Assembly: GCA_019911785.1 (NCBI GenBank)
Contig: JAIOJM010000062.1
Location: 1-6,446 of the forward strand
DNA: 6,446 nt
Direction of reading: 5' to 3'
DNA from: Sulfuricella sp.
Lineage (GTDB): Bacteria; Pseudomonadota; Gammaproteobacteria; Burkholderiales; Sulfuricellaceae
Part shown: positions 1 through 6,357 of the stretch, piece after piece
Layout: each line of letters begins with the position of its first letter
How positions within the stretch are numbered: the stretch's first letter is position 1
Position numbers and translations under genes: made by a program
The notes under the pieces: generated by a model
The model's database searches: none
What the model was told of the DNA's origin: nothing
The model's input: only the letters and a program-made list of their open reading frames with translations

Positions 1-1143
1 GGCCAGCACATTGGCCTGGATCGCCGCTCCCAGCGCGACCACCTTGTCCGGATCGAGGTTGTTGAGCGGCTCCTGGCGGAAGAACTGCCCAACCGCGTGC
101 TGGATCTGGGGCATGCGCGTCGCCCCGCCCACCATCACCACCCCCTTCACGTCTTCAGGCTCCAGCCCGGCATCGCGCAACGCTTTGCGGGTGGGCGACA
201 GGGTCTTGTTGACCAGGCTGCTGGTGATATCGATGAAGGTTTCGGAGGTGAGGGTGAGATCCACCATTTCACCGGCGCCCAGTACCGCGGTGATGCGCAC
301 CTCGGGACGGAGGGTCAGGTCTTCCTTGGCTTCGCGCGCGCGGGTCAGGAGCAGGCGCGCATCCTGCGGCTTCACGCCGGACAGCTTGGCCTGCTCAAGG
401 ATCCAGCAATAGATGCGGTGGTCGAAATCGTCGCCACCCAGCGCGGAGTCGCCGTTGGTCGCGAGTACCTCGAACACACCTTTGGACAAACGCAGAATGG
501 AAATATCGAAAGTGCCGCCGCCCAGGTCGTAAACGGCGTAGACACCTTCAGCCGCATTATCCAGCCCGTAGGCGACCGCCGCCGCGGTAGGTTCGTTGAG
601 CAGACGCAGCACATTGAGTCCGGCCAGCCGGGCCGCATCCTTGGTGGCCTGGCGCTGGGCATCGTCAAAATAGGCCGGCACCGTGATCACCGCCCCCACC
701 AGATCGCCGCCCAGCGCCTTCTCGGCGCGATCGCGCAGCACCTTGAGGATCTCGGCGGACACTTCGACCGGGCTTTTTACGCCGGCCACGGTCTTGATCT
801 GCACCATGCCGGGCGCATCGACGAACTGATAAGGCATGCTGCCGGCATCGGGCAGGTCGCGCAGCCCCCGGCCCATGAAGCGCTTCACCGAAATAATGGT
901 GTTGTGGGGATCCCGGCTTTGCATCGCCTGTGCGGGATAGCCGACATCGGTACTGCCGTCCTCATGGTAACGCACCACCGAAGGTAACAATCCACGGCCA
1001 TTCTCGTCATGCAGCACGACGCTCATGCCGCTCCTGACCGTTGCCACCAGGGAATTGGTCGTACCCAGGTCTATCCCCACCGCCAGGCGATGCTGGTGCG
1101 GCGCGGTGCTCATGCCGGGTTCTGCGATCTGCAACAAAGCCAT
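1..1143 (-). CDS. hscA: Fe-S cluster assembly Hsp70-type chaperone HscA, N-terminal 381 codons (3' end beyond window)
   Basis: HscA is the specialised Hsp70 that, with the J-protein HscB, uses ATP to release clusters from IscU to acceptor proteins in the cytoplasm. I translated this frame by hand; it is open from the ATG to the window edge. The N-terminus [20 protein letters not shown] closely resembles E. coli HscA. Visible Hsp70 ATPase signatures are GIDLGTTNS (about 23-31), [13 protein letters not shown] (153-165), [13 protein letters not shown] (183-195), the phosphate-binding YDLGGGTFD (205-213) and MVGGATRMP (337-345). The family has about 616-620 residues, so the end of the nucleotide-binding domain and the whole substrate-binding domain, which recognises the LPPVK motif of IscU, lie outside. 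The start codon overlaps the hscB stop by one base (TAATG), implying translational coupling. Conservation upstream of GIDLGTTNS supports this ATG over Met11. Confidence 0.96.
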   Translation of the reverse strand, partial: MALLQIAEPGMSTAPHQHRLAVGIDLGTTNSLVATVRSGMSVVLHDENGRGLLPSVVRYHEDGSTDVGYPAQAMQSRDPHNTIISVKRFMGRGLRDLPDAGSMPYQFVDAPGMVQIKTVAGVKSPVEVSAEILKVLRDRAEKALGGDLVGAVITVPAYFDDAQRQATKDAARLAGLNVLRLLNEPTAAAVAYGLDNAAEGVYAVYDLGGGTFDISILRLSKGVFEVLATNGDSALGGDDFDHRIYCWILEQAKLSGVKPQDARLLLTRAREAKEDLTLRPEVRITAVLGAGEMVDLTLTSETFIDITSSLVNKTLSPTRKALRDAGLEPEDVKGVVMVGGATRMPQIQHAVGQFFRQEPLNNLDPDKVVALGAAIQANVLA

Positions 1144-1676
1144 TATGCGTCCAAAGCCTCCAGCGCGTAGTTGATTTCCTCGCGCAATTTTTCCATGAAT
1201 TTAAGCTCGCGTACAATTTCCGCGGCCTTCGGGTAATTCTTTTCCTTATCCAGCAAATCAGCCAGCTGGTGCTGCTGCGCCTGAATCTCGGCGCGCAGCT
1301 GGCCGCTCAAATGCTCCAGTTCGGGTGCATCCTTGGCCGCCTTGGCCTCGCCGATCGCCTCGCGCCACTCCATCTGCTGCATCAGGAAGGTGGGCGACAT
1401 CGCCGTATTGGTTTCCTCGTTGATATCGACGCCGTTCAAGTGCAGCAAATAACGCGCCCTGCCGAGAGGCTGCCTGAGTGTCTGGTAAGCCTCGTTGGCC
1501 TGCGTCGACCACTGCATCGACAGCCTGCGCTCGGCATCGGAAAGGTGCGCGAACTTGTCAGGATGGATCTGGCTCTGGATGTCGCGATAAGCCTGCTCCA
1601 GCTGGATCAGGTCGATCTGGTAGAGCGGCGGGATACCGAACAGCTCGAAATGGTTCTTGCTGAAATCGAAATTCAT
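1143..1676 (-). CDS. hscB: Fe-S assembly J-domain co-chaperone HscB
   Basis: HscB (177 aa; E. coli 171) delivers IscU to HscA and stimulates HscA ATPase activity. The N-terminal J-domain (about residues 8-80) begins with [15 protein letters not shown] and contains the diagnostic HPDKF (His38-Pro39-Asp40), followed by an [18 protein letters not shown] segment (61-78) typical of HscB. The C-terminal part (about 90-177) is a charged, helix-rich domain that in the family binds IscU and contains [10 protein letters not shown] (97-106). The start is set by alignment with the family. No strong Shine-Dalgarno is visible in the 24-nt gap after iscA, so expression may depend on coupling to upstream translation. 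The stop overlaps the hscA start. Confidence 0.96.
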   Translation of the reverse strand: MNFDFSKNHFELFGIPPLYQIDLIQLEQAYRDIQSQIHPDKFAHLSDAERRLSMQWSTQANEAYQTLRQPLGRARYLLHLNGVDINEETNTAMSPTFLMQQMEWREAIGEAKAAKDAPELEHLSGQLRAEIQAQQHQLADLLDKEKNYPKAAEIVRELKFMEKLREEINYALEALDA

Positions 1677-1700
1677 CGCGTGCCGTTCATGTATGTCTGC

Positions 1701-2024
1701 CTAGAAGCCGACGCTCTCGCCGCAACCGCACGAGCTCTTGACGTTGGGGTTGTTGAACTTGAAGCCCTCGTTCAGCCCTTCGCGCACGAAATCCAGCTCG
1801 GTGCCTTCAAGATAAACCAGGCTCTTCGGATCAACGAGAACCTTCACTCCGAAGCTTTCGAACTGGCTGTCGGTGTCGTTGAATTCATCGGCGAATTCCA
1901 GCGTGTAGGCCATGCCGGAACAACCGCTGGTGCGAACGCCCAGTCGCAAACCCACTCCCTTGCCACGTTTTGCGATGTAGTTCTTGATGTGGGTGGCGGC
2001 CTTCTCAGTCAGGGTAACTGCCAT
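1701..2024 (-). CDS. iscA: A-type Fe-S carrier protein IscA
   Basis: IscA (107 aa, the normal length) is an A-type carrier that binds iron or Fe-S clusters and passes them to target apoproteins. The three conserved cysteine ligands are present: Cys35 in [10 protein letters not shown] and Cys99/Cys101 in the C-terminal [11 protein letters not shown]. The start is well supported: TAAGGAG lies 7 nt upstream of the ATG. Its place between iscU and hscB, and its near-canonical N-terminus [10 protein letters not shown], favour IscA over the related ErpA or SufA. No unusual residues were seen. Confidence 0.96.
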   Translation of the reverse strand: MAVTLTEKAATHIKNYIAKRGKGVGLRLGVRTSGCSGMAYTLEFADEFNDTDSQFESFGVKVLVDPKSLVYLEGTELDFVREGLNEGFKFNNPNVKSSCGCGESVGF

Positions 2025-2031
2025 GCTCTAT

Positions 2032-2038
2032 CTCCTTA
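2032..2038 (-). promoter_or_regulatory. Shine-Dalgarno of iscA overlapping the iscU stop codon
   Basis: The minus strand reads TAAGGAG, in which TAA is the iscU stop and AAGGAG is a strong ribosome-binding site 7 nt before the iscA ATG. A ribosome terminating on iscU would sit on the iscA initiation site, which suggests coupled expression. Confidence 0.8.
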
Positions 2039-2461
2039 ATTAGAACAATCCGAACCTTTGCAGGCCGCGGTTTCAACCATCGCGCCATGCTTGGACTTGT
2101 AATCGGCCACAGCTGCCTTGATGGCGTCTTCCGCCAGCACCGAGCAGTGAATCTTCACCGGCGGCAACGCCAACTCTTCCGCAATCTGGGTGTTTTTGAT
2201 GGTGAGCGCCTCGTCCAGGGTCTTGCCCTTGACCCACTCGGTCACCAGCGAGCTGGATGCGATCGCCGAGCCGCAGCCGTAGGTTTTGAACTTCGCATCC
2301 TCGATCACCCCGTCCTTGTTCACCTTGATCTGCAGCTTCATCACGTCGCCGCAGGCGGGCGCCCCGACCATGCCGGTGGCAACGCCTTCGTCGTCCTTGC
2401 CGAAGGTCCCGACGTTACGGGGATTTTCGTAGTGATCCAAAACTTTTGTGCTGTAAGACAT
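2036..2461 (-). CDS. iscU: Fe-S cluster scaffold protein IscU
   Basis: IscU (141 aa from the chosen start) is the scaffold on which [2Fe-2S] and [4Fe-4S] clusters are assembled using sulphur from IscS. The cluster ligands Cys37 (GAPACGD), Cys63 (YGCGSA) and Cys106 (KIHCS), and Asp39, are all present, as is the HscA recognition motif LPPVK (99-103). The start MSYSTKVLDHYENPRN is chosen because E. coli IscU begins in the same place and a good Shine-Dalgarno (AGGAG, 2470-2474) lies 8 nt upstream. The reading frame stays open a further 25 codons upstream into iscS, but that part does not resemble IscU. Oddity: E. coli IscU has 128 residues, and this one carries about 13 extra C-terminal residues, including Cys134 and Cys139 (ACKGSDCSN). 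Confidence 0.96.
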   Translation of the reverse strand: MSYSTKVLDHYENPRNVGTFGKDDEGVATGMVGAPACGDVMKLQIKVNKDGVIEDAKFKTYGCGSAIASSSLVTEWVKGKTLDEALTIKNTQIAEELALPPVKIHCSVLAEDAIKAAVADYKSKHGAMVETAACKGSDCSN

Positions 2462-2478
2462 TTCAACCTCTCCTGTAA

Positions 2479-3690
2479 TTAATGCGCCGCCCACTGTACG
2501 GTACTTAGATCGATGCCTTCCTTGAACATGTCCCACAGCGGGGACATTTCGCGCAAGCGGCCGATCTTCGCCTTCACCAGATCAATCGCAAAGTCGATCT
2601 CTTCTTCAGTGGTAAAACGACCGATAGTGAAGCGGATCGAACTGTGTGCCAGCTCGTCGCTACGGCCCAGGGCGCGCAGCACATAAGAAGGCTCCAGGCT
2701 CGCGGAAGTACAGGCGGAGCCGCTGGAAACCGCGAGTTCGCGGATCGCCATGATCAGCGATTCACCCTCGACGAAGTTGAAGCTGATATTGAGGTTGTGT
2801 GGCACCCGTTGCTCCATGTCGCCATTGACATGCGCTTCCTCGATTTGCGACAGCCCTTGGTAGAGCCGGTCGCGCAGATAGCGGATGCGCTCGTTCTCGG
2901 CGGCCATTTCCTCGCGCGCGATGCGGAATGCCTCGCCCATGCCGACGATCTGGTGCGTCGCCAGGGTGCCGGAGCGCAGCCCGCGTTCGTGGCCGCCGCC
3001 GTGCATTTGCGCCTCCAGCCGGACGCGCGGCTTCCTCTGCACGTACAGCGCACCGATGCCCTTCGGGCCATAGGTCTTGTGGGCAGAGAAGGACATCAGA
3101 TCGACTTTGAGTTTGGCCAGATCAATCGTCACCTTGCCGGTGGCCTGGGCGGCATCGACGTGGAAAAGCACGCCCCTGGCGCGGCAAACCTCGCCCAGGG
3201 CGGCGATATCCTGAATCACCCCGATCTCGTTGTTGACCAGCATGACGGAAGCAAGAATGGTGTCGGGGCGCAGGGCAGCCGTGAATTTCTCCATATCCAC
3301 CAGGCCATTTGTTTCCGGCATGAGATAGGTGACTTCATAGCCTTCGCTCTCGAGGTGGCGCATGGTATCGATCACCGCCTTGTGCTCGGTCATCACCGTG
3401 ACCAGATGCTTGCCCTTTCCCTTGTAAAAGTGCGCGGCACCCTTGATGGCGAGGTTGTTCGATTCGGTTGCACCCGAGGTCCAGATGATTTCCTTGGGGT
3501 CGGCGTTGACCAGCGCGGCAACCTGCTCGCGCGCCGCCTCAACGGCCCTTTCCGCTTCCCAGCCGAACTCATGGGAGCGGCTCGCCGGATTGCCGAATTT
3601 TTCGGTCAGGTAAGGAATCATTTGCTCCGCCACGCGCGGATCAACCGGCGTAGTTGCAGAATAATCCAGATAAATTGGTTGCTTAATCAT
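2479..3690 (-). CDS. iscS: Cysteine desulfurase IscS
   Basis: IscS (403 aa; E. coli 404) is the PLP-dependent enzyme that converts cysteine to alanine and passes the sulphur as a persulfide to IscU and other acceptors. Visible features are the N-terminal [14 protein letters not shown] (7-20), ATESNN (74-79), the PLP-stacking His103 in TEHKAV, the PLP-contacting Asp179 in HVDAAQ, the Schiff-base Lys205 in [12 protein letters not shown], the mobile catalytic loop [17 protein letters not shown] with Cys327, and the C-terminal VQWAAH close to the E. coli IscS tail that contacts IscU. The start has GGAG 9 nt upstream (3700-3703). It follows the NifS-like gene after 46 nt, and iscU begins 17 nt after its stop. 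This is the housekeeping desulfurase of the operon. Confidence 0.97.
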   Translation of the reverse strand: MIKQPIYLDYSATTPVDPRVAEQMIPYLTEKFGNPASRSHEFGWEAERAVEAAREQVAALVNADPKEIIWTSGATESNNLAIKGAAHFYKGKGKHLVTVMTEHKAVIDTMRHLESEGYEVTYLMPETNGLVDMEKFTAALRPDTILASVMLVNNEIGVIQDIAALGEVCRARGVLFHVDAAQATGKVTIDLAKLKVDLMSFSAHKTYGPKGIGALYVQRKPRVRLEAQMHGGGHERGLRSGTLATHQIVGMGEAFRIAREEMAAENERIRYLRDRLYQGLSQIEEAHVNGDMEQRVPHNLNISFNFVEGESLIMAIRELAVSSGSACTSASLEPSYVLRALGRSDELAHSSIRFTIGRFTTEEEIDFAIDLVKAKIGRLREMSPLWDMFKEGIDLSTVQWAAH

Positions 3691-3736
3691 TTTTCACTTC
3701 TCCACTTTCCCAATGTTCCTGTTCGCCTCATCCAGT

Positions 3737-4879
3737 TTAAGCCGCAACCAGCCTTTTCAGCCCGAGAATTTCGCCCTGCAATACCCGCAAAAATCGCTCG
3801 ATCTGGCTCATTTCATTATCCCTGCCCAAGCTGACGCGCACTGCACACCGCGCCAGCTCACGCTCGACCCCCATGGCCAGCAATACCGGGCTCGGGTCAG
3901 TGCCGCCGCTGGAGCAGGCCGACCCGCTCGCCACCGCAAACCCGGCGCGGTCCAGCGCCATCACCAGCGTTTCCCCGTCAATGCCGGGAACAGCAAAATA
4001 GCTGGTATTGGCCAACCGCTCGGCGCCATCACCGAACAGCACTGCACCCATGGTCCGCAGCCCCTGGTCCATCCGCTCCCGCATTTGCCGGAGCTTAGGC
4101 GGCAGCTCGGTCAGGCGGCTCGCCGCCAGCGCACAAGCCGCACCGAAACCGACGATCGCCGGCACGTTCTCGGTGCCTGCGCGCAACCCCTTCTCATGCT
4201 CGCCGCCGGTGATTTGCGGCTTGATATCGAGGCGCTTGTCCAGAACCAGTGCACCCATCCCTTTCGGCCCGTACACCTTGTGCGCGGAAATCGTCATCGC
4301 ATGGACGTTCAGAGCGGCAAAACTGACCGGCATCTTGCCCAGCGCCTGCACCGCATCGGTATGCACCATTGCGCCCACGCCGCGCGCCAGTTCCGCCACC
4401 GCCGCCACATCCTGCACCACTCCGGTTTCATTGTTGGCCAGCATCACCGACACCAGTCCGGTGACCGACTCGCGCAGTGCAGTTTCCACATCATCCATTT
4501 CGAGCCGGCCAGCAGCGTCCACCGCCAGCTTCCTCACCTTCCAGCCCTGCTCGCGCAACTCCTGCGCCGGCCGGGTCACGCTCGGGTGCTCCACCGCGCT
4601 CACCGCGATCTGTGAAGGCTGGCGCCGCGCCGCCGCACCTTTGATCAGCAGGTTGTTGGCTTCGGTGCCACCGCTGACGAAAACCACCTGCGAAGGATGC
4701 GCGCCGACCATGTCCGCCACCTGCTCACGTGCATCGTCCACCGCCTTGCGCGCTGCCCGCCCGTACTCGTGACGACTGGAGGCATTGCCGTAAAGTTCCC
4801 GAAAAAACGGCAGCATCGCCTGCAACACGCGCTCGTCGAGCGGCGTGGTGGCGTTGTGGTCAAAGTACGCTGGCAACAT
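3737..4879 (-). CDS. Second cysteine desulfurase, NifS/IscS-like group I PLP enzyme
   Basis: This is a 380-aa class V aminotransferase-fold PLP enzyme and a clear paralogue of IscS. It has YFDHNATTPLDERV (5-18), GGTEANN (70-76), His98 in EHPSV, Asp175 in HTDAVQ, Lys201 in ISAHKVYGPKGMG as the likely PLP lysine, and catalytic-loop Cys322 in SGSACSSGGTDPSPVL, so it looks catalytically intact. It differs from IscS in the loop (CSSGGTDPSPVL against [12 protein letters not shown]) and lacks the IscU-docking tail, so its acceptor may not be IscU. I chose the ATG giving MLPAYFDHNATT. The frame opens 21 codons further upstream, but that part lies within iscR and is unlike the family. The start overlaps the iscR 3' end by 20 bp, and the Shine-Dalgarno is weak (GAGACG, too far upstream), suggesting coupling to iscR translation. 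Function beyond cysteine desulfuration is not known from sequence. Confidence 0.92.
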   Translation of the reverse strand: MLPAYFDHNATTPLDERVLQAMLPFFRELYGNASSRHEYGRAARKAVDDAREQVADMVGAHPSQVVFVSGGTEANNLLIKGAAARRQPSQIAVSAVEHPSVTRPAQELREQGWKVRKLAVDAAGRLEMDDVETALRESVTGLVSVMLANNETGVVQDVAAVAELARGVGAMVHTDAVQALGKMPVSFAALNVHAMTISAHKVYGPKGMGALVLDKRLDIKPQITGGEHEKGLRAGTENVPAIVGFGAACALAASRLTELPPKLRQMRERMDQGLRTMGAVLFGDGAERLANTSYFAVPGIDGETLVMALDRAGFAVASGSACSSGGTDPSPVLLAMGVERELARCAVRVSLGRDNEMSQIERFLRVLQGEILGLKRLVAA

Positions 4880-5342
4880 CCGCTTTGCTACGTCTCGACA
4901 CCGCCCGGGTATGGTCTTGTATCTCCGCCACGCCGACCCCACGTTGCTGCGCCACCAGATGCGCCAACGTAACCGATGCCAGATAGTCGTAAATTTTTCC
5001 GTTCAGACTGGTCCACAATTCATGGGTCATGCATTCATGCTCGTCATGGCAGTTGCCCAGTCCGCCGCACTGAGTGGCATCCATCGGCTCATCCACGGCC
5101 TTGATGATGTCCGAGACCGCGATATCGTCCAGACTCTTGGCCAGATAATAGCCACCGCCGGGCCCGCGTACACTCTCCACCAGTGCATGGCGGCGCAGCT
5201 TGCCAAACAGCTGTTCCAGGTAAGACAGGGAGATTTTCTGGCGCTCGCTGATCCCGGCCAGCGTCACCGGTCCGCCGCCCCGGCGTAAGGCCAGATCGAG
5301 CATTGCGGTTACCGCGAAACGTCCCTTAGTTGTCAGTCGCAT
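4860..5342 (-). CDS. iscR: Fe-S cluster-responsive transcriptional regulator IscR (Rrf2 family)
   Basis: IscR (160 aa; E. coli 162) is a dimeric winged-helix regulator whose [2Fe-2S] state sets isc operon expression. The N-terminus MRLTTKGRFAVTAMLDLAL, the recognition-helix region ISLSYLEQLF (37-46) and the wing VRGPGGGYYL (58-67) match IscR. The cluster ligands Cys92, Cys98, Cys104 and His107 sit at the same positions as in E. coli, which distinguishes IscR from other Rrf2 members such as NsrR or CymR. Glu43, the residue known in E. coli IscR to control discrimination of type 1 sites by the holo form, is conserved. The start has AAGGA (5349-5353) 6 nt upstream. The gene is preceded by an IscR-type operator, so autorepression is likely. 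Its last 20 bp overlap the next gene. Confidence 0.97.
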   Translation of the reverse strand: MRLTTKGRFAVTAMLDLALRRGGGPVTLAGISERQKISLSYLEQLFGKLRRHALVESVRGPGGGYYLAKSLDDIAVSDIIKAVDEPMDATQCGGLGNCHDEHECMTHELWTSLNGKIYDYLASVTLAHLVAQQRGVGVAEIQDHTRAVSRRSKADVASVL

Positions 5343-5375
5343 ATCAATTCCTTCCCATGAAAATCACGCAGCAAC

Positions 5376-5402
5376 TTTATAATACCTTATTATTTTAGTC
5401 AA
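5376..5402 (-). promoter_or_regulatory. Predicted sigma-70 promoter of iscR
   Basis: The minus strand has TTGACT at 5397-5402 as a -35 candidate (5 of 6 consensus) and TATAAA at 5376-5381 as a -10 (5 of 6), separated by a short 15-nt spacer. An alternative -10, TAAAGT (5374-5379), gives 17 nt but a weaker hexamer. Transcription would start near 5366-5370, shortly before the iscR Shine-Dalgarno. The -35 lies inside the IscR operator, so a bound repressor would block RNA polymerase. The exact -10 is uncertain. Confidence 0.6.
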
Positions 5403-5406
5403 CTAT
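5382..5406 (-). promoter_or_regulatory. Predicted type 1 IscR operator upstream of iscR, overlapping the cysE 3' end
   Basis: The 25-nt minus-strand site starts ATAGTTGACT, continues AAAAT, and ends AATAAGGTAT. By my count it matches 23 of 25 positions of the E. coli type 1 IscR consensus as I recall it. The two mismatches are in the right core half (AATA instead of AGTC), while the outer ATA...TAT arms are intact. The first 10 bases lie in the last codons of cysE (Ile-Val-Asp-stop). It covers the predicted -35 and the spacer of the iscR promoter, as expected of an autorepression site. Confidence 0.8.
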
Positions 5407-6147
5407 TTTATTCAAATAGTTCGCATCGAACTGATCCTGGGTCGGCGCCAGCGGTTCCATCTCGACCCCCATCTTCTTCAACTGCGCCAGGATCTGCTCG
5501 ATGCGCTGGTCCAACACCACGGTGTGGTCAAGCAGACCGTGGATCGCCTTGACCACCGGATCGTTCATGTCGGCACTGATGGCATAGGCGGAAAATCCCA
5601 GCTTCTGAGCCTTGCTTTCGCGCATTTCCGCTTGGGTCGGATCGATAATTCGCGCCGGAATTCCTACCGCCGTGGCGCCCGCAGGAACATCCTTCACCAC
5701 CACCGCGTTGGAGCCCACCTTGGCGCCATCGCCGATGAAAATCGGGCCGAGTATTTTGGCGCCTGCGCCGACCACCACCCCCTTGCCAAGGGTAGGGTGA
5801 CGCTTGCCCTTGTTCCATGAAGTGCCGCCCAGCGTGACACCATGATAAAGCGTCGAATCGTCGCCGATCTCGGCCGTCTCGCCGATGACCACGCCCATGC
5901 CGTGATCGATGAACACCCGCCGCCCGATTTGCGCGCCAGGATGGATTTCAATGCCGGTCAGCCAGCGGCCCAGATGGGCGACAAAGCGCGCCAGCCACTT
6001 CAGGTTCCAATGCCACAGCCGCCGCGACAAGCGGTGCACCAGCAGCGCATGCACGCCCGGATAAGTGGTCAGCACCTCCCAGGCAGAACGCGCAGCCGGG
6101 TCCCGCTCGAACACGACTGATATATCTTCCCGCAAATGATCGAACAT
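5395..6147 (-). CDS. cysE: Serine O-acetyltransferase CysE (short N-terminus type)
   Basis: CysE (250 aa) acetylates L-serine with acetyl-CoA to O-acetylserine, the precursor to which sulphide is added to make cysteine. It has a short helical N-terminus ([10 protein letters not shown], about 1-60) in place of the long helical domain of the 273-aa E. coli enzyme. A left-handed beta-helix of hexapeptide repeats follows from about 65 to 165 ([61 protein letters not shown]). His82 (IDHG) and His117 (KRHPT) correspond to the E. coli catalytic-site His158 and His193, and Glu67 replaces Asp143, a change I believe is usual in short CysE proteins. The tail (about 185-250) is helical and its last codons overlap the iscR operator. 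Start: AGAGG lies 7 nt upstream, inside a palindromic repeat. It is adjacent to iscR and supplies cysteine, the substrate of the two desulfurases. Confidence 0.96.
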   Translation of the reverse strand: MFDHLREDISVVFERDPAARSAWEVLTTYPGVHALLVHRLSRRLWHWNLKWLARFVAHLGRWLTGIEIHPGAQIGRRVFIDHGMGVVIGETAEIGDDSTLYHGVTLGGTSWNKGKRHPTLGKGVVVGAGAKILGPIFIGDGAKVGSNAVVVKDVPAGATAVGIPARIIDPTQAEMRESKAQKLGFSAYAISADMNDPVVKAIHGLLDHTVVLDQRIEQILAQLKKMGVEMEPLAPTQDQFDANYLNKIVD

Positions 6148-6149
6148 CA

Positions 6150-6290
6150 GGGTACCTCTAAAAATCCAGATTTCATCCCAACTGCTGCGTTGCGGAAAAA
6201 ATTTCTTGCTTACATATCAATCATATGCGGCGCGGCGAAATTTTTTCCGCGCCTTGCATTTGGGCGAACTCTGAATTTTTAGAGGCACCC
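6150..6290. repeat. 141-bp near-palindromic element (MITE-like or structured intergenic repeat)
   Basis: The terminal arms 6150-6170 and 6270-6290 are inverted copies with 19 of 21 bases matching; each contains the core CCTCTAAAAAT or its complement. A second perfect 14-bp inverted pair lies inside (6192-6205 with 6237-6250, sequence GCGGAAAAAATTTC), and a small 5-bp stem (catat/atatg, 6213-6217 with 6223-6227) closes the centre. The regions between are imperfectly paired (about 12 of 19 positions). The element is non-coding and has no transposase. No clear target-site duplication flanks it, so an insertion origin is inferred only from the architecture; its copy number elsewhere is unknown. 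Confidence 0.8.
6155..6159 (-). promoter_or_regulatory. Shine-Dalgarno of cysE, contributed by the terminal arm of the palindromic repeat
   Basis: AGAGG on the minus strand lies 7 nt before the cysE ATG (6145-6147). It belongs to the repeat's terminal arm (6150-6170), whose complement is at 6270-6290. In an mRNA starting upstream of the repeat, this ribosome-binding site would pair with 6281-6285. Confidence 0.75.
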
Positions 6291-6319
6291 AGATCTCGAT
6301 TCCGAAATATAAGGAAAAT

Positions 6320-6345
6320 ATTATATTCCAGACTCCTTTAGTCAA
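6320..6345 (-). promoter_or_regulatory. Predicted sigma-70 promoter of cysE
   Basis: TTGACT (6340-6345, 5 of 6 -35 consensus) is followed by a perfect -10 hexamer TATAAT (6320-6325) after an unusually short 14-nt spacer; the overlapping TAATAT (6318-6323) gives 16 nt. Transcription would begin around 6310-6313, leaving a leader of about 165 nt that includes the whole palindromic repeat. The short spacer makes the strength uncertain. Confidence 0.55.
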
Positions 6346-6349
6346 CTAT
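6325..6349 (-). promoter_or_regulatory. Predicted type 1 IscR operator upstream of cysE
   Basis: The minus-strand site starts ATAGTTGACT and has a perfect core dyad, GACT-AAAGG-AGTC (6331-6343), then TGGAAT. I count 21 of 25 matches to the type 1 IscR consensus as I recall it. Its first 13 bases are identical to those of the operator in front of iscR. It overlaps the predicted -35 and reaches the -10 of the cysE promoter, so it would repress cysE, and possibly the whole operon, when IscR holds a cluster. Confidence 0.7.
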
Positions 6350-6357
6350 GGGTTTTT

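Noticed and set aside
2462..2536. Upstream start giving a 166-aa IscU
   Set aside because: The added residues overlap the end of iscS and are unlike IscU. The internal ATG has a good Shine-Dalgarno and matches the E. coli N-terminus.
1041..3834. Long plus-strand open frames of several hundred codons, such as 1041-2039 and 2644-3834
   Set aside because: They lie antisense to iscS, iscU, iscA, hscB and hscA, whose products are unmistakable. GC-rich coding sequence often leaves open antisense frames, and their translations resemble no protein I know.
4880..4942. Upstream start giving a 401-aa version of the NifS-like desulfurase
   Set aside because: The added 21 residues lie wholly inside iscR and do not resemble the family, whose members begin a few residues before the DHNATT motif.
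6150..6290. The palindrome as an intrinsic terminator of trmJ
   Set aside because: No run of U residues follows the outer stem on the minus strand; the stem leads directly into the cysE start codon. It also lies downstream of the predicted cysE promoter.
6140..6300. Target-site duplication flanking the palindromic element
   Set aside because: The bases outside the arms (ending catca on the left, beginning agatc on the right) are not a direct repeat. A few extra inverted matches (6146-6148 with 6292-6294) blur the true ends.
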